Shown here: one piece after another, positions 17,791-26,041 of the stretch | Layout of the letters: each line of letters opens with the position of its first letter | Position numbering within the stretch: position 1 is the first letter of the stretch | Source of the DNA: G963665545 sp963665545 | Lineage (GTDB): Bacteria; Pseudomonadota; Gammaproteobacteria; Xanthomonadales; SZUA-36 | DNA length: 28,882 bases | Assembly (NCBI GenBank): GCA_963665545.2 | Contig: CAXXKZ010000003.1 | Span: forward strand, 1 to 28,882 | Reading direction: 5' to 3' | The notes under the pieces: model-generated | Told to the model about the DNA's origin: nothing | Seen by the model: only the letters and a program-made list of their open reading frames with translations | Databases searched by the model: none | Program-made: the position numbers and the translations under genes

Positions 17791-18051
17791 CTTTATCGAC
17801 GCTTGATGGGCGACCGCTGCCAATGCATTTGGTCCCCGATTGGCCCCGATAGCAAACCGATACGCCGGCGCTCAGCGCAAAGACCTTTGTCGGTAAATAG
17901 TCTACCTTGATCCGGGCGCTACTCAGTATTGCCAGTGCTTTATCAAACTCCTACAGCGAGAGCCGAGTAAACTTATCTCATCAACAACCAACGAGGACAT
18001 ATCGATCTCGATGTTGCCAGCATAGGTACTTTTTAACACGCTGATTGACCA
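17780..18051 (-). pseudogene. Remnant of a zinc-type (MDR) alcohol dehydrogenase, C-terminal part, frameshifted
   Basis: The minus strand reads VLKSTYAGNIEIDMSSLVV and then DEISLLGSRC without a start codon. After a one-base loss (about 17949-17953) the neighbouring frame continues FDKALAIL and KVDYLPTKVFALSAGV. This is the typical C-terminal stretch of medium-chain dehydrogenases (VLKST..., VVDE...GSRCGPF..AL..L, VD.LIT..F.L..G). The N-terminal two thirds are absent and the tail is degraded up to a TAG at 17780-17782. It is a dead fragment, separate from the intact class III enzyme at 6264-7373, and overlaps the tRNA-like fragment at its end. Confidence 0.6.
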
Positions 18052-18102
18052 CTGCCGTGTTTTACACGAAGATATGCAGATCAATCAACCAGGAGCAAAT
18101 AA

Positions 18103-18234
18103 TTGACCTGCAAGCTGATGATGACATCGATTTGGCAAGGCCAGGAAGTCGATATTGCCGCCGCTGTGAGTGAACGGGTGCGATCCACCACAGGACAAGT
18201 GATCGTACGCCTGGTTCAGGGCAATCTGGGCTGA
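18103..18234 (+). CDS. Possible 43-residue small protein
   Basis: A short frame beginning with TTG, preceded by AGGAG seven bases upstream, ends at TGA 18232-18234. The product (contains SIWQGQEVDIAAAVSERV) has no match I know. Its stop overlaps the Shine-Dalgarno region of the next small gene, as in a compact operon. It lies in a region that also holds decayed genes, so it may be a remnant. Confidence 0.3.
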   Translation: MTCKLMMTSIWQGQEVDIAAAVSERVRSTTGQVIVRLVQGNLG

Positions 18235-18248
18235 GGAAAGGGCAAGCC

Positions 18249-18419
18249 GTGAGAAATAAATTGATGATCTGGCTGCTAGTTTCGGTGTTTTGGGTGGTCG
18301 CCTGGTCAGAGGATGTACTAGAAACAGGGGTGATGACTGATGATTATCTGATCATTGCCTTCGGCCCCTTGGTGCTGGGCTTGGTTATCTGGTTTTTGTT
18401 CTGGTTGATCAGGTGGTAA
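18249..18419 (+). CDS. Small two-helix membrane protein, 56 residues
   Basis: The frame starts with GTG at 18249, with GGAAAGGG about 7 bases upstream, and ends at TAA 18417-18419. The product has a hydrophobic helix at residues 5-19 (LMIWLLVSVFWVVAW), an acidic turn (SEDVLETGVMTDD) and a second helix at about 33-55 (YLIIAFGPLVLGLVIWFLFWL), with a basic N terminus. This hairpin arrangement and the good ribosome site support a real inner-membrane miniprotein. The function is unknown. It stands 30 bases before the FG-GAP gene and might share its transcript. Confidence 0.55.
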   Translation: MRNKLMIWLLVSVFWVVAWSEDVLETGVMTDDYLIIAFGPLVLGLVIWFLFWLIRW

Positions 18420-18449
18420 AGGGATTTTCCCCACCGTAGAAAGGCCGAA

Positions 18450-20516
18450 TTGACGCAGTTTGAAAGGAAATTCTACGCGATAGCCTGCATCATCGCGGCA
18501 GCCTTCACCAGTGTTCTGCTGCATGGTGGTGACACTTTACTTGGCGATGCTGAATTAGGCACCGCAACGAATATCAAACAGTCACCAGTTGTTCCAAGCC
18601 AAACGCCTTTCCAGCACGTAGAACCTGGCTCGCTGCCTGATGGTCAGTCTGGTGGCGACTGGGCCAGCTTTCAGCAGCAGGCCTATCTAAAGGCCTCCAA
18701 TACCGATGATGGTGACTTCTTTGGCTGGTCCGTGGCCATTTCCGGCGACACGCTGGTAGTCGGTGCTCGCAATGAAAACAGCAATGCCAGCGGCGTCAAC
18801 GGCGATCAAAGTAATGATTCAACGACCAATGCCGGGGCGGTCTATGTCTTTACCCGCAGCGGCACGGAGTGGCGTCAGCAGGCCTATTTGAAGGCCTCCA
18901 ATACCGATAGTAATGACCTGTTTGGCCTGTCCCTGGCCATTTCCGGTGACACGCTGGTGGTCGGTACCCGCAGTGAGGACAGCAACGCCACTGGCGTCAA
19001 CGGCGATCAAAGCGATAATTCAGCGGTTCAAGCCGGGGCGGCGTATGTGTTTACCCGCAGTGGCGCGGTATGGAGCCAGCAGGCCTATCTGAAGGCCTCC
19101 AATACCGATACAAACGACCGGTTTGGTTTTTCCGTAGCCATTTCAGGCGACACACTGGTAGTCGGTGCGGATGGTGAGGACAGTAACGCAACCGGCATCA
19201 ACGGCGGTCAGAGTAATAATTCAGCAGGCGATGCCGGGGCGGCGTATGTCTTCACCCGCGATGGCACGAAATGGAGCCAGCAGGCTTATCTCAAGGCTTC
19301 CAATTCCGATGGTAATGACTTCTTTGGCCATGCCGTGGCCATTTCCGGCGACACCTTGGTGGTCGGGGCAAACGGGGAGCACAGCAGCGCCACCGGCGTT
19401 AACGGCGATGAAAATGATAATTCAGCGGAAGGTGCCGGGGCGGCGTATGTCTTCACCCGCAGTGGCACGCAATGGAGCCAGCAGGCCTATCTCAAGGCCT
19501 CCAATAACGATATTCTTGACCAGTTTGGTTTTTCGGTAACCATTTCCGGCGATACCGTGGTGGTTAGTGCGGATTTGGAGGACAGCAACGCCACCGGCAT
19601 CAATGGCGACCAGAGCGATAATTCATTAGTCGGTGCGGGGGCGGCGTATGTCTTCACCCGCAGTGGCACGCAATGGAGCCAGCAGGCCTATCTCAAGGCT
19701 TCCAACACCGGGGCCGGCGACGATTTCGGCGGCGCCATGGCTATTTCCGGCGACACACTGCTGGTCGGTGCTTATCCTGAGGACAGCAATGCCACCGGCA
19801 CCAACGGCGACCAGGGTGATAACTCAAGCACCAATTCCGGTGCCGCCTATGTATTTAGACGTAGCGGCACCACATGGAGGAAGCAGGCCTATCTCAAAGC
19901 CTCCAATACCGACGCGATAGACGGCTTTGGCCATGCCGTGGCCATTAACGATGACACGCTGGTGGTCGGTGTCATCTTCGAGGACAGCAACGCCACCGGC
20001 ATCAATGGCGATCAGAATAATAATTCTGCAGAAAATTCTGGAGCAGTTGATGTATTTATTGCTACAACAAGCAGCCAAGACTTCACCATCAATGCCGGCC
20101 TCAACGATGCCTGGTTCAATCCCGCCACCAGTGGTCAGGGATTCCTCATCACGGTTTTGCCGGACATCAAACAGATGTTCCTGGCCTGGTTCACCTATGA
20201 TACGGAACGCCCGCCGCAAGGTGTAGGTGCACTCCTGGGAGAACCTGGACATCGCTGGTTGACTGCACAGGGGCCTTATGCTGGGGATACTGCGAGCCTA
20301 ACCCTATTCGTTACCAAAGGAGGGGTGTTCGATGCTGCGGAACCGGCCACTTCAACGGACCCGGCCGGCGATGGCACCATGACGCTCGAGTTTGCGGATT
20401 GCGCCGAGGCACTGGTGACCTATGAAATCACCTCGCTCGACATTTCCGGACAGATCCCGATACAGCGCATTGTGCCCGACAATGTTCCTGTGTGTGAGGC
20501 GCTGGCCGGCCCCTGA
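18450..20516 (+). CDS. Exported FG-GAP beta-propeller protein with shared C-terminal domain
   Basis: 688 residues, starting with TTG at 18450 (GAAAGG five bases upstream; no in-frame ATG before the repeats). Residues about 7-27 are a signal peptide (FYAIACIIAAAFTSVLLHGG), so the protein is exported. Seven FG-GAP/integrin-alpha-like repeats of 67 residues follow from about residue 76, each with QQAYLKASNTD, FG-S-AISGDTLVVG, an Asp/Asn-rich loop (EDSNATGVNGDQSDNS) and GAAYVFTRSGT. Seven repeats fit one closed seven-bladed propeller; the Asp/Asn loops may bind calcium. Residues about 546-688 are the domain seen at the ends of the 1-3921 and 3945-4778 proteins. A role in adhesion or surface binding is inferred. 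It converges on the pilin operon with a 39-base gap. Confidence 0.88.
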   Translation: MTQFERKFYAIACIIAAAFTSVLLHGGDTLLGDAELGTATNIKQSPVVPSQTPFQHVEPGSLPDGQSGGDWASFQQQAYLKASNTDDGDFFGWSVAISGDTLVVGARNENSNASGVNGDQSNDSTTNAGAVYVFTRSGTEWRQQAYLKASNTDSNDLFGLSLAISGDTLVVGTRSEDSNATGVNGDQSDNSAVQAGAAYVFTRSGAVWSQQAYLKASNTDTNDRFGFSVAISGDTLVVGADGEDSNATGINGGQSNNSAGDAGAAYVFTRDGTKWSQQAYLKASNSDGNDFFGHAVAISGDTLVVGANGEHSSATGVNGDENDNSAEGAGAAYVFTRSGTQWSQQAYLKASNNDILDQFGFSVTISGDTVVVSADLEDSNATGINGDQSDNSLVGAGAAYVFTRSGTQWSQQAYLKASNTGAGDDFGGAMAISGDTLLVGAYPEDSNATGTNGDQGDNSSTNSGAAYVFRRSGTTWRKQAYLKASNTDAIDGFGHAVAINDDTLVVGVIFEDSNATGINGDQNNNSAENSGAVDVFIATTSSQDFTINAGLNDAWFNPATSGQGFLITVLPDIKQMFLAWFTYDTERPPQGVGALLGEPGHRWLTAQGPYAGDTASLTLFVTKGGVFDAAEPATSTDPAGDGTMTLEFADCAEALVTYEITSLDISGQIPIQRIVPDNVPVCEALAGP
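18676..20066 (+). repeat. Seven in-phase 201-bp coding repeats (FG-GAP blades)
   Basis: The GCCTAT/GCTTAT motif in the QQAYLKAS codons recurs at 18681, 18882, 19083, 19284, 19485, 19686 and 19887, exactly 201 bases apart each time. The units differ in the middle (Asp/Asn loop) but keep near-identical borders, which suggests recent duplication or gene conversion. Copy number could vary between strains. Confidence 0.9.
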
Positions 20517-20555
20517 GCAAACTGTTTCCCTGATCGATTCGCCCCCCCGCCCGCT

Positions 20556-22814
20556 TCACAGCGTTGGGCAGCTGGAACTCCGGATCACGATGTCTGCACT
20601 CGACGTGGTTGTACTCGGCAGTATGAATTGAGTCCAGAGTTTGTCATAAGCCGCTATTATTAAAGTATCACTGCATGCATACAGAGTTGATTTTGTACTA
20701 AAGGATACATAAGACGAGACGGTCATTGTCGGATTGGCAGCGCCCGTATCGATCGCACAAGAGTATTCTGAATTGGTCTGTCCGCACCGCACTCCGTCGC
20801 TGCTTTCGATCAACAGGTCAGCCACTTTGAAGTCGTTCCCGTTCAGCCCTGAAAATAACGTTCCTGATACCACGGCAACGTCCGCGGCGGCCGCTTCAAT
20901 ATCGTTGGATGAGCTTATATACAAGCCGTAGTAAGTGAACTCGCTGTAGTCGTCGGGAATAATCGAGTCGGTGCCGGTAAATCCAAGGGTTCCCTTGTGG
21001 ATGTCGGTCTCGACCACGGACATGCCCGAGCCACCCGTCTCGAGTTCGGCGACGCCTCTGCTGTGGGCATTGTCGGTGAGGATCGGCTCGTTAGTCACTT
21101 CCACGGGCGTGTTGATCGGGGCTTCATTCCAGCGCGCCAGCCAAGTCAGTTGAACGTCGAAGAATGGAATCACTTCGATAGACGTGAAAACATTGTCCGC
21201 CGCACCGCATTCAAAGGCACTAAGAAGGCCCCCATCGAGGCAATTGATCACTGACCTCAAATCATCGCTGTGGTAGTCAAAATAGATACCACGAGATATC
21301 AGTTGCTGGGTGCTACCGCCCGAAATGTTTGGCAAGTTTGTGGGGTTCGAATAAGTGCTTGCAGGGAATAACACTGCAGGTGACGCAGCTCCGGGCTCGA
21401 GCAGCGTCGGCGGGTTGCTTTCATAGGGGTCTGCCGTTAATTCGATATCGGCTTCAAATGCAGTCACAGCATCCCCCACGTAACCCGAGTACTCGTTGAT
21501 ATCACTGTCGCTGTCGAGATAATCTTTCGGGAAACCGTACAGGCCTTCCTGGCGGAAATCCTGCGCTACGCGAAAAAATCCGTCTTTTCTCACCAGACGG
21601 CAGGCTTCGAGATACAGGTCTCCAGCAGTCTCCACCACCACCAGTTCGCCCAGAACATTCTGGGAGTAATGTTTGTGATCGCCGGAAAAAGTACCGCTGG
21701 TATGGTATTCGCTCGATGACTTGAACGGATTGAAGAGCGACCGTCCCGGGTCGGCTGCCTGGTCGTTCGCGCCGCTGCCCCCATCGTGATGGTCGCGGCA
21801 GCATTGGAGACAGAAAAGGCTTTGGTCAGGGTTTAGTGAACTCTCATCCGGCCTTTCTCCGTAGGTTTTGGTGACAAATTCTCCTTCGCTGAATTCAGCG
21901 CCATCCCACACGGTAGGCCTGCGTCCGCTGTCCGAAGCGGCTGCGAGTAATGAGCACTGGCAACTGACCGTAACGAATTCTTCCCGGCGCAGGAAAATAT
22001 TGTCCGAGCCAACCTGCTGGTAACTCGCCACATCGAACCAGGTCTCCACGATCCCATACTTCATGTCAATTTCCGTCACGGGCGTGGTCGACTCCTTGAA
22101 TCTATCGTTGCCCAGATCGATGGAAGCGGCGTCCGGGCGGGTCCCCGGCGTGTACTCCGCATCAGGCTCGTAGTACTCCTGGTCGCCGCTGGCTGCGGCA
22201 ACCTTTGCACCGGAGAACGAGGGTATGGAAGAGATCATATCCGTCAGCGTAATACTGCCGCTGCCCAGCAGGTCGCCGGTGGTCTGCCCTTCACTGATCT
22301 GGAACTGCTGGCTGGAGTTCCATACCACTTCCACTTCCATGTATTTGAAGTCCGGGTAGATAATGCCAACGCAGCCATTACAAAGATTGTCAGGCGGCTG
22401 CTCCGTGCTGAATGATCCAAGGCCGAGGTCGGCGCGGTAGTAGTAGTCTTCAACCGTGATATTCGCGGTGTACTCGATACCGCCACGAGTCACCGTCCGG
22501 GTTTCGGTGACAATATCGGCAAAGGACGAAATCACATCCAAGGGATCAGTGGGTACTTGCGCGAACGCCCGGGCTGCCTCGATGATTTCTTCCGCGACAT
22601 TGGCCCCGACCGTGCGGGTATTGGCATCCGCGCCGGATCGCGTAAGATTACCCTGCAATTGCGCCAGGGCCAGCATGCCCACCACGAAGATGACGATGCC
22701 CAGCACGACGTCCAGCAGGACGACTCCGGCCATGTGGTTAACAGGGGTGCCTTGATTCATTGGTGTGACTTTGTGCATCATTTTCAATCCTTCTTCATTG
22801 CCCGTCTTCATCAT
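20556..22814 (-). CDS. Very large PilV-like minor pilin
   Basis: 752 residues from the ATG at 22814, which overlaps the stop of the upstream gene (ATGA) and follows AAGGA by about 7 bases. The N terminus has a type III prepilin signal: after HMAG comes VVLLDVVLGIVIFVVGMLALAQLQ, with Asp instead of the usual Glu at mature position 5. The start of the helix and VAEEIIEAARAFAQ resemble PilV/PilX-type modification proteins. The rest (~700 residues) is a large, unknown extracellular region, far beyond the ~150-200 residues of usual PilV. It contains a Cys/His cluster CLQCCRDHHDGG near 21780-21816, a CQC motif, and paired cysteines near the C terminus, suggesting disulfides or metal binding. It would be cleaved by PilD and could form a pilus tip or binding subunit. 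Confidence 0.8.
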   Translation of the reverse strand: MMKTGNEEGLKMMHKVTPMNQGTPVNHMAGVVLLDVVLGIVIFVVGMLALAQLQGNLTRSGADANTRTVGANVAEEIIEAARAFAQVPTDPLDVISSFADIVTETRTVTRGGIEYTANITVEDYYYRADLGLGSFSTEQPPDNLCNGCVGIIYPDFKYMEVEVVWNSSQQFQISEGQTTGDLLGSGSITLTDMISSIPSFSGAKVAAASGDQEYYEPDAEYTPGTRPDAASIDLGNDRFKESTTPVTEIDMKYGIVETWFDVASYQQVGSDNIFLRREEFVTVSCQCSLLAAASDSGRRPTVWDGAEFSEGEFVTKTYGERPDESSLNPDQSLFCLQCCRDHHDGGSGANDQAADPGRSLFNPFKSSSEYHTSGTFSGDHKHYSQNVLGELVVVETAGDLYLEACRLVRKDGFFRVAQDFRQEGLYGFPKDYLDSDSDINEYSGYVGDAVTAFEADIELTADPYESNPPTLLEPGAASPAVLFPASTYSNPTNLPNISGGSTQQLISRGIYFDYHSDDLRSVINCLDGGLLSAFECGAADNVFTSIEVIPFFDVQLTWLARWNEAPINTPVEVTNEPILTDNAHSRGVAELETGGSGMSVVETDIHKGTLGFTGTDSIIPDDYSEFTYYGLYISSSNDIEAAAADVAVVSGTLFSGLNGNDFKVADLLIESSDGVRCGQTNSEYSCAIDTGAANPTMTVSSYVSFSTKSTLYACSDTLIIAAYDKLWTQFILPSTTTSSADIVIRSSSCPTL

Positions 22815-24301
22815 TGCCAATCCTTATGAAAGTCCGTCCAGCCGCCGGCCATGACGCCAATGCTGCCCAGGCCAAGGGCCCTTTCGAGCACTGGTCCGAG
22901 GTAAACAACCTGGAATGTGCCGTTGAACAGGCCGATTGTCGCGGCGATGATCATCTGGCCGTAGACCGTGGCATTGCCGTTTACCACTATCTCGGCAGCC
23001 GAATCTTCTGCATCAGTAATGAAGGTCAGGCCGAAAATCTCGGCGCCGGCATTGAAACGTGTTAACGTGGATGCCGAGATGAGCAAGACAGGCGAATCGT
23101 AACTGCCGACCCTATTCTTGATGTCGCAGAGATCACCCGTCGCCCAGAAAATTCCCGTTGAATTTTCGTCCAAAATGCCGCAATCGTCAATCACCGTCGC
23201 CATGCCCTTTATCGCCGCAATCCCCGCCGCGTCCTTCGCGACGCCAAAAACATACTCGAACAGGTCGCAAGGAAAATTTTCGTCAGACGTTATGTCAAAG
23301 TTTATAACGGGTGTTACTTGGCCGGTGCCGGAGACACTGATCATCTTATCCGAGTCGGATTCCTTGCATGCGCACTGTGCAAACGAGCAGGCGTAGTCAT
23401 CGGGAAAGTCTTCCAGCCCATAGAATTCTTCGCGCTCGCAGGTGGCCCACGAGCCACCTTCGGCGTCCACCACCGGCGCGGCGCCGCAATTTGGATTGTT
23501 ATTGAGCCAGGCCGATAACGGGACCCCGTTACCCATGCCATTTGGATTGGGTACAATTTCCGCCGTTCCGTTCGGCGGGAAAGTGCTCTTGGTGACCAGC
23601 GGAGCAGCGGGCGCGGTGCCGCCGCTGCCCGGCGAGGTACCCGCTATTTTTTCAACGATCAACGCCTCGGCAAAGCAACTGCCGCCGTCACAGTCTGCTT
23701 CACCCCGGGCCAACAGCGTGACCACGAAATACTTTTCATTCTGGACCAGGTCATCGGTGGTGCAACCCTGGACCACCGGGTCGAGGGTAAAATCCATTTC
23801 CGTCATGCACAGCAGGGCCTGTACCGCCACCTGTTTCGTGGTATCCACGATTATCGAATCCGTATCCACGGGTACTTCAGTCGAACCCCCGAACGAATAG
23901 TAATAGCTCTCGTCGCGCAATGCGGTAACGCTCTCGGCGTAACAGGGGTGGGTGCCGTAGCCGGTCGACAAATCGACATCACTGCACTTTAGCCAGTGTT
24001 CAGCACCCGTCGATAACCAGCCATCCGATCCGTCGGGCAACACGTCTGTGACCGCAGACACCACCAGTGCCCGGTTGGCGACGAAGAATTCCCTGCCATG
24101 ATTCAGGCCGGCCTCTGCCGCATGTAAAGCCAGCTTCTGACGCGTGTCGTTGGCCGACTTGTATTGTTCATATACGCCGCCACTTACCGCGTAAATGACT
24201 AACTCGGTCAGCAGCAACAGGATCATTACCGCGCTGAGCATGGTCAGCGCCCCTCGCTGGCGGCCGGGCAGCCGGTTGCTGGTTTTGAATGACTTGTGCA
24301 T
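22811..24301 (-). CDS. pilX: PilX-like minor pilin / pilus assembly protein
   Basis: 496 residues from the ATG at 24301, with AGGA seven bases upstream; a TTG two codons earlier sits too close to this site. The N terminus RQRGALTMLSAVMILLLL followed by TELVIYAVSG is a PilX-type hydrophobic helix, which in this family lacks the Glu at position 5. It is followed by KLALHAAEAGLNHGREFF, the usual PilX A-A-E-A-G block. The C-terminal ~400 residues are much larger than in typical PilX (about 200) and hold several cysteine pairs (CDGGSCF, CSFAQCACKE) and a beta-helix-like stretch near the end (NGNATVYGQMIIAATIG). Its stop overlaps the start of the next gene. Likely a low-abundance pilus subunit. Confidence 0.8.
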   Translation of the reverse strand: MHKSFKTSNRLPGRQRGALTMLSAVMILLLLTELVIYAVSGGVYEQYKSANDTRQKLALHAAEAGLNHGREFFVANRALVVSAVTDVLPDGSDGWLSTGAEHWLKCSDVDLSTGYGTHPCYAESVTALRDESYYYSFGGSTEVPVDTDSIIVDTTKQVAVQALLCMTEMDFTLDPVVQGCTTDDLVQNEKYFVVTLLARGEADCDGGSCFAEALIVEKIAGTSPGSGGTAPAAPLVTKSTFPPNGTAEIVPNPNGMGNGVPLSAWLNNNPNCGAAPVVDAEGGSWATCEREEFYGLEDFPDDYACSFAQCACKESDSDKMISVSGTGQVTPVINFDITSDENFPCDLFEYVFGVAKDAAGIAAIKGMATVIDDCGILDENSTGIFWATGDLCDIKNRVGSYDSPVLLISASTLTRFNAGAEIFGLTFITDAEDSAAEIVVNGNATVYGQMIIAATIGLFNGTFQVVYLGPVLERALGLGSIGVMAGGWTDFHKDWQ

Positions 24302-24353
24302 AAACAATTCCTTTATTTTCCCGGAGCCTCCGTGGCCCGGGATTGGCGTTTTC

Positions 24354-25082
24354 TTACAGCAAGAAGTCGTTGCGGGCCCTTATGGAATTCTCGATTCTGC
24401 GGGTGATGCTGTCGTCAAGTATCAGTTCCCCCTCGAGAATCATCTGGACGTGGCGCGCCCGCTGCGTGGCCGTGGTGCCGCCTGTTCCACTCGCCGTATC
24501 GGTGAATGACTGGTCGTCATTAACGGTAAACGTGGTGATGTCTACTAAGTCTGGGTCGGTTACCGGGACCCAGTCTGTGCTGGTCGCTGTACAACTGGGT
24601 GACGAATCACCCACCCATATCTCGATCAGCCCGATTGAATTTGAGGTAACTCGGCGGAAGCCGCCCGCATCGTCATTGCTGGCATCACCATCCCAGTCAC
24701 GGTCCAGTAGAAAGGTAAAACAATCATTGCTGACACCGATGGTGATATCACCGCCTTGGGTTGCCGAACCATCGCTGCCGCAATCCGAATTCCCGTAGCA
24801 ATAGAGGTTGTTGGCATTATAGTTGGCTCGCCGAATATCACGGCTCATCATACTCATCGTGTTGCGCAGCTCGTCGGTCAGCTGGGACATCTCGATGATG
24901 CGGGTTGTGGTACCCAGCGAGTTGGACATCAAGGCGACCATTGACGCTACGACGACCGCGCTGAGGGCGAGCGCAATCATCGCCTCGATCATGGTGACTC
25001 CAGCCTGGTATTTCAGGTTCAGGACCGGTTTGCGACGGGGTGAAAAACGTCGGCCGCGAGGCTTATGAGTTGGTTTCAGCAT
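24354..25082 (-). CDS. pilW: PilW-like minor pilin
   Basis: 242 residues. The prepilin motif is GVTMIEAMIALALSAVVVAS: cleavage would be after Gly28, with Glu at mature position 5. TDELRNTMSMMSRDIRRANY after the helix is the usual PilW signature. A CYGNSDCG cysteine pair follows. The long basic leader (KPRGRRFSPRRKP) is cytoplasmic until PilD cuts it. The start ATG overlaps the stop of the upstream gene by seven bases (ATGCTGA), so translation is coupled. By family it is a minor pilin that, with FimT/PilV/PilX-type partners, primes pilus assembly. Confidence 0.88.
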   Translation of the reverse strand: MLKPTHKPRGRRFSPRRKPVLNLKYQAGVTMIEAMIALALSAVVVASMVALMSNSLGTTTRIIEMSQLTDELRNTMSMMSRDIRRANYNANNLYCYGNSDCGSDGSATQGGDITIGVSNDCFTFLLDRDWDGDASNDDAGGFRRVTSNSIGLIEIWVGDSSPSCTATSTDWVPVTDPDLVDITTFTVNDDQSFTDTASGTGGTTATQRARHVQMILEGELILDDSITRRIENSIRARNDFLL

Positions 25083-25699
25083 ACTTCATACCCCGGCACT
25101 TTGGTGCCCGAATTGTGGGAGCAAATTTTCAGACGGCCGGTCGCGCTGAGCTGTACTTCCAATGCGTACTTACCTGTGCGGGACACGAGTTCCAGCGTCA
25201 CGGCGTCGGTGAGGTCGGTCAACAAACCGCGCACAGGATCATAGACAAATGCCCCGTCCCCGTGCATTGCGTTCATGATGGCAGGGTAGTTGAGATTGGC
25301 ATCGGTGACGACCTGCAATGGTGCATCGATCACGTGTGCACCGATCACGCAGGCATCGGACTCGGTGGGAACGGTCTCTGTGCAGTCGCACGCAGTAGTG
25401 CCGGAAGTAGAGCCCAAGCACCAAGCATCAATATCCGTCATTGCATAGGACAGCGTGATGTTCTCGTTACGTTTGACGGCCTCAAGCTGTGCACGGCTGA
25501 GGAAGCCGGACAACTGTTGGGCGCCGCTGGTCACCTGGCGTTTTTCCAGTATGGTGCTGTAGGAAGGAAGCGCTAATGCCGTGATGAATCCCAATACGAC
25601 CACCACCAACATCATTTCGATGACGGTAAAGCCGTTGCTTGCGGGGATTCCTATTCCCTTTCTATGCGGGTCCCTCCTGAGTTTTGTCTGTGAGAGCAT
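25076..25699 (-). CDS. fimT: GspH/FimT-type pseudopilin
   Basis: 207 residues from the ATG at 25699, with GAGG six bases upstream; a longer frame upstream lacks support. After a basic leader ending in PASNG comes FTVIEMMLVVVVLGFITALAL, a canonical prepilin helix with Glu at position 5 and YSTILEKRQVTSGAQQLSGFLSRAQLEAVKRNENI next, typical of GspH/FimT/FimU. The rest is a compact beta-rich head with several cysteines (CLGS, CDC, C...IGAHVI, CSHNSG, C-terminal EVC). It is the first gene of the fimT-pilW-pilX-pilV-like operon. It could alternatively be a type II secretion pseudopilin, but the PilW/PilX neighbours favour a type IV pilus. Confidence 0.88.
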   Translation of the reverse strand: MLSQTKLRRDPHRKGIGIPASNGFTVIEMMLVVVVLGFITALALPSYSTILEKRQVTSGAQQLSGFLSRAQLEAVKRNENITLSYAMTDIDAWCLGSTSGTTACDCTETVPTESDACVIGAHVIDAPLQVVTDANLNYPAIMNAMHGDGAFVYDPVRGLLTDLTDAVTLELVSRTGKYALEVQLSATGRLKICSHNSGTKVPGYEVC

Positions 25700-25738
25700 T
25701 TCAGACCTCAGGAAATATCGTTTGAATTTGTAGTACCT

Positions 25739-25744
25739 ATTATA
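25739..25744 (-). promoter_or_regulatory. -10-like box of the minor-pilin operon
   Basis: A perfect TATAAT on the minus strand lies about 40 bases before the fimT start codon. No good -35 hexamer is seen at the normal distance, so an activator may be required. It is the only convincing -10 between fimT and the terminator at 26006-26041. Confidence 0.4.
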
Positions 25745-25989
25745 TTGCGATAAACAGACCTGGAAAGGACAAAGCAGACCGTCCATCCAAAGAAATCCAC
25801 CGCCTATCTAATTCCGAAGTATCACGCAGCAAGATTCTGATTATAAGGGAGGAATCCGGGTTTTTGGCTGCACCAGGCAAAATGGCCCGATATACCGCGG
25901 TATTTCCGGGACACGCTGCGGCTGCGCCATAGGCCGAATTCCACCATTCACGCTACATGCGACGGCGCCGTTGACTTAATTACGGCTGA

Positions 25990-26041
25990 AAATTTAAAAA
26001 TAAAAAACGCCGAGGGCCATTTCCTTGTGGCTCTCGACGTT
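25990..26041 (-). terminator. Rho-independent terminator, leftward
   Basis: Stem 26006-26019 pairs with 26028-26041: 14 base pairs with one mismatch and one G-U, 8-base loop. On the minus strand it is followed by a T-rich run (TTTTTTATTTTT, to about 25994). The plus strand side has no T run, so it acts leftward. It would isolate the pilin operon from anything transcribed from 26042 rightwards on the minus strand. No clear gene lies there. Confidence 0.75.

Noticed and set aside
18676..20066. Regular 201-bp repeats as a possible CRISPR or minisatellite
   Set aside because: The units are in frame and encode FG-GAP blades; there is no short repeat/unique spacer pattern.
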